Origin: Oasisia sp. SBJ-2009
Taxonomy: Eukaryota; Annelida; Polychaeta; Sabellida; Siboglinidae
Direction of reading: 5' to 3'
Assembly (NCBI GenBank): GCA_964017155.1
Contig: OZ024857.1
Span: forward strand, 18,464,935-18,528,934
Length of the DNA stretch: 64,000 nucleotides
Within the stretch, counting starts at the first letter, position 1. Each line of letters opens with the position of its first letter. Of the stretch, positions 40,501 to 52,500 are shown one piece after another. The notes beneath the pieces are model-generated. The model ran no database searches. It was not told the DNA's origin and saw nothing but the letters and a program-made list of their open reading frames with translations. Position numbers and translations under genes: made by a program.

Positions 40501-43500
40501 TGTATGTATGTATGTATGTATGTATGTATGTATGTATGTATGTATGTATGTATGTATGTATGTATGTATGTATGTATGTATGTATGTATGTATGTATGTA
40601 TGTATGTATGTATGTATGTATGTATGTATGTATGTATGTATGTATGTATGTATGTATGTATGTATGTATGTATGTATGTATGTATGTATGTATGTATGTA
40701 TGTATGTATGTATGTATGTATGTATGTATGTATGTATGTATGTATGTATGTATGTATGTATGTATGTATGTATGTATGTATGTATGTATGTATGTATGTA
40801 TGTATGTATGTATGTATGTATGTATGTATGTATGTATGTATGCGAACTTGATTTTGAGAAACCAAAGGTGGTTTGTGGCAATTTTACATCTTATCACCAA
40901 AGTATATTTTAATGGGTTTTCCATCAGCTGGCAATGCATATTTCTCATTAATATTACCATCTACTACCTTTTACACCATGATAAATTGCACTTATTTGAG
41001 TTGCATACTTCAGGGTTTCCCTCAATGAATGGCATATATATTTGATATAACGGGAAAGCCCAGAATATCAACTGTTTGAATCTGGTAGATGAATTCCACA
41101 CTGACGTCAACGTTAGCGTATCTGTGAACAAAAGTCGCCTGATGCTGGGCGTTGTTGATAGCGGTTTGGCGGATTCTACGTCATCGATGTTTGACAGTGA
41201 GACTCCAAGGATACACTCAATGTCAAGGCCTTCTGGTGTGTCTTCAAACCGCTCCAGCTCCGCAAGTGTTGGCTTCACACCTTCAGCAATCTGGCAACAA
41301 TTACAAGAACAACATAGTTTGCGAGTACTGAAAGTGTTGGGTCTTATGAACGAAACATCATCAAAAATGTTATTAACGTGTTGTTGACCACTCATTAGAG
41401 TCACCAATCGCCACTGGCTGTGAGTGAACACACATTAAACACAGGACTTTAGAGTCTAATGACAGGCGTAAAATATCAGACCATGAGAAGTGGCACAGGA
41501 GGAAGATGAAGGAGACAGCCAACATCTACCAAGAGGCCATGACTGAATAAAGATGTCACACAGCAGCTCCCAGCAGCCTGCTCATGTCACATCACTTAGG
41601 TCATATGACACACAGTCGTGTTGGTTGGCTGAGGAAGCCAACCAACATGACTGTTGTGTTATATGAGGAAGTGGCTGAAATATACAGACCACTTTCCAAC
41701 ACAGGTTTCTTGAGATGTAATTGTGTATGACTGTTGAAGCGTATTATGTATAATTCCTAGGAAATGGAACATGTACTCTGTATTAATGTTATACTGTATA
41801 AATCAGTCTTCCCCAATAACTGTGCTGCATAACAGAAAAACATTCAGAGGAAAATGTATGCAATAGTAATTGTGTTTTGCCTAAGCTCCAAGCAAGTGTG
41901 CTACTTACAATGGCAGACATGACAAAACTCTTGAACAGGAAGCCCTTGCGACTGTAGCGGTTGCCTTCAAAGATGAGGAAGTCTCCGTCAGTTGTCACCT
42001 CTCCTCCCATTGACCTGCACAGACAACCAACTACCATCACCTCCCATTGACCTGCACAGACAACCAACTACCATCACCTCCCACTGACCTACACAGACAA
42101 CCAACTACTATCACCTCCCATTGACCTACACAGACAACCAACTACCATCACCTCCCATTGACCTACACAGACAACCAACTACCATCACCTCCCATTGACC
42201 TACACAGACAACCAACTACCATCACCTCCCATTGACCTACACAGACAACCAACTACCATCACCTCCCATTGACCTACACAGACAACCAACTACTATCACC
42301 TCCCATTGACCTACACAGACAACCAACTACCATCACCTCCCATTGACCTGCACAGACAACCAACTACCTTCACCTCCCATTGACCTGCACAGACAACCAA
42401 CTACCATCACCTCCCATTGACCTGCACAGACAACCAACTACCATCACCTCCCATTGATCTACACAGACAACCAACTACTATCACCTCCCATTGACCTGCA
42501 CAGACAACCAACTACCATCACCTCCCATTGATCTACACAGACAACCAACTACTATCATCTCCCATTGACCTGCACAGACAACCAACTACTATCACCTCCC
42601 ATTGATCTACACAGACAACCAACTACCATCACATCACATTGACCTGCACAGACAACCAACTACCATCACATCACATTGACCTGCACAGACAACCAACTAC
42701 CATCACATCACATTGCTCCCAATGTGTTGTTATACTACAGGACAATTAATTCTCTAAATTTAGCCTATTTATTTTAGACTTACAACGTAAGTATCGAGTA
42801 TCGAACAATATTCAGGTATCGATCGGTATCGAGCAAAACCTGGTATCGAACCAGCACTACAACCAACTACCATCACCTCCCATTGACCTGCACAGACAAC
42901 CAACTACCATCACCTCCCATTGACCTGCACAGACAACCAACTACCATCACCTCCCATTGACCTACACAGACAACCAACTACCATCACCTCCCATTGACCT
43001 GCACAGACAACCAACTACCATCACCTCCCATTGATCTACACAGACAACCAACTACCATCACATCACATTGCTCCCAATGTGTTGTTATACTACAGGACAA
43101 TTAATTCTCTAAATTTAGCCTATTTATTTTAATGCAACAAAAGATCATATAACTTCTCAGATTTTTTACTTTCCATTGCCGAAGGTTTTGTAACTTTCTT
43201 TGGAAATTATGACAAAATTCACCAAATTGAACACCTGAAATATTGTTGGATATTCTGGCTGACCACCAGCACCCTGTGCAGATTTTGAATCAACTCTTCA
43301 TGTCTGGCTTATTTTTGAGGTAAGTATCGGTAATTGCGATTATTTGAAAAATGTATATAATAAACAAAATCATGTATATATGCTGCCAAATAAAACAACT
43401 GAAATTGAAGGTATTTTCCCAGTCTTATGAAGTCTCTTCTGAATCAAGGTTGATCGTTCTTTTATCAACAATAATTGCCAATAATTGATGTTTACAAATC

Positions 43501-46500
43501 ACATGTCTTGTTTACATTTTGACCATTTCGCAGGTGTAACGTTCCAGTTGTGAACAGTTTCTTGCTTATCAATGCAATTTGACGGGAAGATTACCTGCAG
43601 CTACATTTGTTTTAGTATTGACAGTGTATCAAATAAGGAAGAGGCAGACTCTTGTGCCATCCACCCACCTGATTGCGTCAACGTCAAACAACTTCTGGGG
43701 CGGCTTACGTGACTTCTTTCTCTTCTCTGCATCCTGAAAGCAAACAAACATGACAGTAAATAATTACTGAGTGGACACATTTCCTACTTCCAGTGAGACA
43801 AACGTAGCCACACATATTAGCTCCCAAATAAAACAAAAATGATTCAAATCCGTTGAGAACTTTTATTTTTACGAATATTTTTCGACATCGCGGTAGGCCA
43901 TTTTAGGCCAGCCGATTGCTGCTACATTCACCACCGGCGCAAACCCGCCGCGTGAACGGTGAGATGTTGCGCTGACAAATGGTCGAATTTTCACAGGAAA
44001 AAGCATCCAAAGTTGTTCTAACTGTTTGAACTAGTATAATAGACACATTCTTGAATACTGTCAGTTGTTTTGTCGAAACATAGACGTGGTAACTTGAGAT
44101 ATTCCGAAGTAAACGTTTGGATCTGGAAAGTTATTCGACACGAACATCCGCCATCTTCTGCTCCGGCGGGAAGATGACGCGGTGTTTAAAAGCTTGCTTC
44201 TGATTCGTTGGACCAGTTTCATTCACATGTTTATTTTTCACTGATTAGGCAAGAACAGAGCTTTCTATTGGTACCACGTATGTGGGGGTCGGGCCTTTAT
44301 GAATGGGTGCGTAAATTCGTCATAGAAAAAATCTGTCAGCTATCCGATGATACCAAATGTGCGCAGGTCGGTTACTGATTACGCAAACGAAAAATGTGTT
44401 TATGCAGGAAGGTGTCTAGGGCCAATTAATCGGCCCTGGCCCGTCCCAGGGTTAAATGTACGTTTATGACAGAACAACGCAACAACTCGTGTAATACATA
44501 ATAGAATTTATTATGGCAAAAATGGGACAGTCCGGCCAGATCTCTTTGGGGCCAGCTGTGACAGCCTGAGAATGGGATGCGAGACTGGGATGTTTGACTG
44601 GTGGACTTGGTCCGGGCCAGCTAGTTCACCAATCATGTGACTGCGATCACATGACCAGAATCCCGGGTCTGCATCCCTCTGGGTGTCAAGCCATGCCACA
44701 GGATGCGAGACTGGGATGTTTCACTGGTGGACTTGGTCCGGGCCAGCTAGTTCACCAATCATGTGATTGCGATCACATGACCAGAATCCCGGGTCTGCAT
44801 TCCCCTGGACCATGCCTATCAAACCAGGATATTGATCGATGGAGATGTGATTGCGATCGCATAACCAGAATCCCAGGTTTGAACTCATCAGAGTATCACA
44901 CCAACCCTTTGAGATACTAGCCGTCCTATCATTTACACTGGTGGAGAAATGGGGCTGGTCGGTGGGTGACGTGCTTCTTGGTTCGTGTTCAATAGAAAGA
45001 TGGCGTTGAGCAGGGAAGATGCTAATTCTATAACGCAGAGTAAATGTGGTTGATTGGGTAGATTCACTTCCCCTGCCCCAGGGAATATGTTATGATTGGA
45101 GAGCTACCCCCTGCAGAGGGGGGTGTAGAGGGTGAGTGGAAGAGGGTCTTGATGGTGACTTATTTGTGATTGGTTAGTCTGTGCTGCATGGGGGAATGCC
45201 CTGAAGGCACGCTCCGACCCTGCTTTGAGTTGACCGTGCTGTGAACTTGTTGTTGTGTGAACTTGTTGCTGTTGTATCTGGCATAAACATGCACAGTGTT
45301 AAACACTATGCTTTCATTAAAATAAGCACATGTACCTGCCCTGCTTCTATGCTGAAGTGCTAAATATATGTAATGTCTACAATGTGCTGTCAAATACTAC
45401 CAAATTAAACAAATTAACTGATCTGCAGATTCACAAAGACTAAACAAACCATATACATACTGTATACCCTACTCACTGGCTTAACTCTGTCACATGACAG
45501 TCACATGACACTTACACTGGAGCCGGTGCGTAATGCTCCTCGTGGTTTTGTGTAGTCGACCCGAGGAATCAACTTGAGGTGGACCAGATTCTGTGAAGGC
45601 TCCACGTAGTCAACCTGCACAGAGTCAAAGCAACTTAAAAGTATAACTTTAAATACAGCGGGCAGCCAAATGTACAGACTGCAAACCTCTGTAGCCTAGG
45701 TACTATTTAGTATTAATTGCCCAATTGGTTGATCTTGGTTTTCTGTGGAAAGGCAAACATAGCATCCTTGATTCCCAGAGGGTAAACAAACAAGATATGA
45801 CCATGCAGCTGTATCTGAAAGTACCAGTGCAAGTTTGATCAAAATAATATGTTTGAATGAGTCAGATTAGTTGTTCTAATGACATTTGTTTTAGGAATGT
45901 AGATTTGTTGCTATAATGATTAGTTTAAAAATCTGTGTACACTAACATGGCTTTCAGGAACAATACAGTAACAGTTATAGCAGACAAAACTGTATTTAAC
46001 AATTAACAAACAGCTAAAATATATAAAGCACAATCAAATAATAAATATCAATATTTATGTGTTCGAAACTAAACTGCTGTATGTAAGCAAATATGCATAT
46101 TTTTCGATGTAATTTGACATCTCCACCACTTATCACTAGAACTTGAGAGTGCAAGGTCTGCTGGAGTAACCATAGCAACGACCCTATGACCCACCTGACC
46201 GAGGTCGTCCCTGTAGAGGCCCCGCTTGAGTCGCACCCACTGCTTCGACTTGAGACTCGCCTGCTCCTTCACAATCTTCATCACATCCGTCATCTCTCTG
46301 ATGGGCACCATCTACACAACACACCGTACCATATAGGTTACTACACACCATCTACACAACACACCATACCATATAGGTTACTACACACCATCTACACAAC
46401 ACACCGTACCATATAGGTTACTACACACCATCTACACGACACACCATGTCATATAGCTTAACACACACCATCTACACGACACACCATGCCATGCAGCTTA

Positions 46501-49500
46501 CCACACACCATCTACACAACACACCGTACCATATAGGTTACTACACACCATCTATATGACACACCATGTCATATACCTTAACACACACCATCTACACGAC
46601 ACACCATGACATACAGCTTACCACACACCATCTATACGACACACCATGACATACAGCTTAACACACACCATCTACACGACACACCATGACATACAGCTTA
46701 CCACACACCATCTACACAACAGACCGTACCATATAGGTTACTACACACCATCTACACGACACACCATGTCATATAGCTTAACACACACCATCTACACGAC
46801 ACACCATGACATACAGCTTACCACACACCATCTACACGACACACCATGACATACAGCTTACCACACACCATCTACACGACACACCATGACATACAGCTTA
46901 CCACACACCTTCTATACGACACACCATGACATACGACTTACCACACACCATCTACATGACACACCGTACCATACAGCTTAACACACACCATCTACATGAC
47001 ACACCATGACATACAGCTTAACACACACCATCTACATGACACACCGTACCATACAGCTTAACACACACCATCTACATGACACACCATGACATACAGCTTA
47101 ACACACACCATCTACACGACACACCATGACATACAGCTTACCACACACCATCTACACGACACACCATGACATACAGCTTACCACACACCATCTACACGAC
47201 ACACCATGACATACAGCTTACCACACAGTGGCACACACCATCTATACAACATACCATGACATACAGCTTACCACATACCATCTACACGACACACCATGCC
47301 ATACAGCTTACCATACACCATCTATACGACATACCATAACATACAGCTTACCACACACCATCTACACAACACACCATGACATACAGCTTACCACACACCA
47401 TATATACGACATACCATGCCATACAGCTTACCACATACCATCTACATGACACACCGTACCATGCAGCTAACCACACACCATCTACATGACACACCGTATC
47501 ATACAGCTTACGACACACCATCTACATGACATACCGTACCATACAGCTTACCACACACCATCTACACGACACACTGTATCATACAGCTTACCACACACCA
47601 TCTACACGACACACTGTACCATACAGCTTACTACACACCATCTACACGACACACCGTACCATACAGCTTACCACACACCATCTACACGACACACTGTACC
47701 ATACAGCTTACCACACACCATCTACATGACACACCGTACCATACAGCTTACCACACACAATCTACATGACACACCGTACCATACAGCTTACCACACACCA
47801 TCTACATGACACACCGTACCATACAGCTTACCACACACCATCTACATGACACACCGTACCATACAGCTTACCACACACCATCTACACGACACACCGTACC
47901 ATACAGCTTACCACACACCATCTAGTATGATCTACATGACACACCGTACCATACAGCTTACCACACACTATAGCATATTTTTATTTTGGGGGAGGCCCCG
48001 AGATGCTCTTACAATAATAGAGAACTACAAATTTCTTGTGTACATTGAAGATACCCTCAGATGTCTTCACAAAATTACAGTAAAAACTACAGCACATTTT
48101 TGAAGGAAATAGGAGAACTTAAAAATACCAGGTTTTAGGCCCTAAAGAACCCCAGGAGGTTTAAAAATGTGTCAAATTTACATTTGTTTTGCATAGTTAC
48201 AGTACCCTAAGAAACATCTACTATAACTTTGAAAACTATCTCCAACAGTTTCTCAGATCTGAGTACTAACACGGCAAAGTGTACACAGAATGATGTCATA
48301 AGTTTATTGGACCTTTGGCCCAAAGGACTAGAAATTAGCAGCTTTATTATAATTAATTTTTATCTCAAAGAATATTTCTTGTAATTATTATACCAAGCAT
48401 TTACCTGATTTGCATGCTATCTACAATTCTGATAATATTTATGAGATTTTTTACATTTTATTCATAGAATTTGGGCAGTATTATTATGGGTTTTTTTAAA
48501 GTAAAAATTACCTATCAATGTCACTCTTGGAGTTATGGCGATTGGACGATTCTGGGACTATGACCTGTCTTACCTGCTGCTTCCATTTTCCGAGTCTGAG
48601 ACTACTAACGCCCTCTATGGCCTGTTTCACGTGAGTCTGCTTGTATGCCTCAATGTAGACGTATCCCTTCAACCCGTCTTTACAGATCACTGACTTTATT
48701 TGTAGTGGCTGAAACAAAAGGCAAGGTTTTAAATAAAATACCTTGAGGTTGATCATTGCATAATAAACATAGTTATTGATACCATGTTGAAGAAAAGTTT
48801 AGACTTCTTAAATCATTGAAATAAATACACCTAATTATTATATTGGGCAACTTGAATACTTGAATAACGGTACGAGATACAACACAGTCATTTCTTATGC
48901 TCTAATGCTGATTTATTTATGTGATCTGAGAAAAAAATGTTTATTAGACACATATGAGGACAATCATTCAAACTACCAGGGTAACTTGAATACTGGACGC
49001 CGTTTCAACACTGAAATAATTCTACATGAGATGATTACACTGAATGAGAGATTTCCACAAGAACTCTACTTACCTCGTCAGTGAACTGGTACGCAATAAA
49101 TTTGCGCATGAGAAGTAGAGCCGTCTCCTTCTCCTGTCCCATCAGGCACTTCACCACCCACAAGTTGGGGTCCCTGGCCGAGGACAAACACCATAGCTTT
49201 ATGTAGAGACATTAGGACAGGTAAAAACGAATATGGACGGGCAGAAATATGGGTGGATGGGTGGTGGTGGACGGGTAAAAAAATGAAGGAGCCAAAAAAA
49301 AGGTCTTCCAAAACCATAGATATTGTTAATTATGCCTTGAAAGTGGGCGTAAATGGTGTCATATGTGTGTTTGTAGCCCATTTCAGGTCATCAGGCACAT
49401 CTGAAGTTCGTAAACTAGCTTAACAGTTAACATCCAGGTGTCCACCAAAACATGTGTGACTGGCAATAATTTTATCCTGCATAAAGCCCTGACAAATGCC

Positions 49501-52500
49501 GACAGACATGTCAAATGTTGACAACTAGACTTAACATCATACCTGGCAACGTACAAACCAATATTTATTATCAATTTTTGTAATGGCACTATCAAATTTT
49601 TCAGTATTCCTGAATGTTTCAAAATTCTTGTTTCGTGCCTTGTTTCAACATTGTTTACCTCAGATTTTTTTCTCAAGTATTTTGATCGTGTCTGAAATTT
49701 ATATTACTACTGTCTTGTATAGAGTGTTATTCATTGATTAGAATTTGTTTGGTTAAATATATAATCTAAATTGCATAGACTGCTTCATTATGCCAAAAAG
49801 CCTCCTGTCACAAATGTTGACTCTTCTCAGTTTGCCCGTCTCTGAACTGGGATCATTAGTCTAGTTTGTACAGCTCATTAGCCGAGCAACTTGACAGTTA
49901 CTCACTTGACGCCAGGGAGTAGTCCTTGTTGTGTGATTTCATCTGACATCTCCTCTCCCTCGCCGTATCGTTCTGCGGCAGACGTGCTGGCGAACCTCTG
50001 TGTGAAATAGTCAACAATTTCGTCCTCGTTGTTGCTGCAAGAATAATCCACAATAAACATCTGCATGGCATGAGAAAAATCCAGATTTGTTTACTATTTA
50101 CTTTGTAAACGATTTAAAAAATAAACCATTTTACATATTGTAACAGTCAATCCACCTGTTCCAAATTTGCTAAAAAATTATACTCCAACGTTTTTCTAGA
50201 TAGAATCTAGGCTACCAGTAAATTGACAGAGCAAATGACTTGCCAACATATAAGGCATAAAACAGTTTAGGGCTCAACACAACTTAATTATGAAATAGTT
50301 TGTAAATGTAGAAACTAATTGCAAAAAGTAACTTACTAGAAACTTATTGAGCTTAATTTAGACTAAAGATGCATGCATCTGATGTTTCTTTATGAACAAG
50401 CAGATAAAAAAGACTTCCAACAGATCGAAAGATGTGCCTCAAAGCAAAGGAGGATAACCAATGTAAATAATTTGTTGTATTTAGATGATGGCTGCATGAT
50501 ACTGGATTTTCTGCTGACATACCTATGACAGGAGAATTCAAATGAATCGGTGCAGCAACCAAGAATGCTGGAACTCCTACATTTGCCTTAATTTTGTACA
50601 CTCTGAACAGAATGCAAATTATAACTGGATGATCGAAACAGTCTGGGTTTTCTTACTGAAATCAGAGTTATTCAGAACTGAATGTTAATATAGTCTGTTT
50701 TAATAACTTTGCTCTTTATATGTATTTGTACAGATCTTGTAAATAATGCGAATATACAAATCTACAGAGGATTAGCCCACCTAAACATTTGCTGGAGTCG
50801 ACGTTTGCCCTCAATCTCCATTGCGCTTGGTCCTTCCTCGTGGCGGTAGGACCCGGTCTGGTCCACCATGTCCTCATAACCCTCCTCAGCATCTTCCTCC
50901 TCATCGTCTTCTTCTTCATCCACATCTACATCACGCAAAGAGGAAGTGCAAGGAATCACGTTGTGACTCAAATATTACAAAACTGAGCATGCTCGATTCT
51001 GACTTTGTAGAACATTTCCATAAAGCAGGCATAATTTGCAATTTAAAATTACATATATGAAAACAGAATCTGATATTGCATGCTTATTCTGGTTCTAAGT
51101 TTGTCAGTGCAGTGGAGTAGTTTCTTTTAACATAAATTTCTTCATGTCAAAACTCACCGGCTTCCTCCAGGATGAAGCCAGATGTCCGTTTCTTCTTCCG
51201 AGGTCTGTCTGCAATGTCCTCATCTTCCTCGGAGTCATACTCATCCTCATCTCCCCCCTTCTCATCATCACTGACCACTGCACCACCTCCACCTCCCTTC
51301 ACGCCCTGTATCTCTGTCTCAGCCTCTCCCTGCAAAGCACAACAAAGTCCTCTTACAATTGCTTTGCATATCACAAATCTGTCTAATATTTCACACCAAA
51401 CAATACTGAAACACACTGCAAGTTCCACCACAGCAACATAATACACATTAGCTTATCTCTAAATGGAACAACCCTCCAAGTTCCTGAACCTAAACAAGGA
51501 GGCAGACGCCATCTCCAGATTAATGGTACATGCCCACACTACACAGTCCACATTTATAACAAATAATTATGAAGTTCCATGATATGAAGCATAAATCTTC
51601 CACTAAAGTTCCAGGTGTCAATTTCTATGGAAATTTTGTGGGAGTCCAGAGGACTCGTACTCTGCTCATATTTGGGAGTCTAGAGACACATTTGGGAATC
51701 TGCATGTTTATTAAAATAAAACATTTTTGAACATCTGTTTCTTTATTATTTTTCATGAGCCAGGTGTTTCCTTAACTTTTGTTCACCTTTCAAGTTCTGC
51801 AACATATTTGCCGTAAGTACTTAATCACGAGTCTCGTTCATCTGTATTATTTCTAAGTATATGTATTACACAATGTATCTACAGTGCTCCAATGCATGTA
51901 CATGCCTGTCACATAGACATTTTGATCATTCACAACTTAATAACAAGGGAGCACCCTTGTGCAGCCTGTAACCCAAGATGGTCACACCCGTGCTTAGTAC
52001 ACTGTGCATATAAGTATTTGCAAACTAAGATGGCAGAATACATGAACATAAATTAGTTATTAATATTACCCAGTTTAACACTGCAGTTTTTCTTGTCAAT
52101 TTAATAGGTAGTCACATACTCAGAAATTACATATATTAAGGGCTAATTTAAGGCATATATATATATATACATGAATTATATAGTCACTATGTCTATTGTC
52201 TTCTCTTAGAAATTGAAGCCTGCCTTTTTAAAAGCTACCACCAGTACAGGAAGATGTCATATTGAATTCCTACGTATAAGTGGTATAGTCTGCCTCAAGA
52301 AGTGATCACCCATTAATTCAGGCTCCTATGTCACCTTCGAATTCTATTATACTTTTCCATTTCCTTCCCTCCATCACTACATCCTGTTGTCAATATTGAT
52401 ATTATTCACTAACAACACTAAATCACTATATCTTCTGTCTTCCTCGAAGAGTGCCGCCCAAATATGCAACTGACTGAAGGCAGTCATCAAAAGGAGTAAA

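Noticed and set aside
40078..40960. Long YVCM/HTYI repeat proteins on both strands
   Set aside because: Pure (TATG)n microsatellite; all frames open by periodicity.
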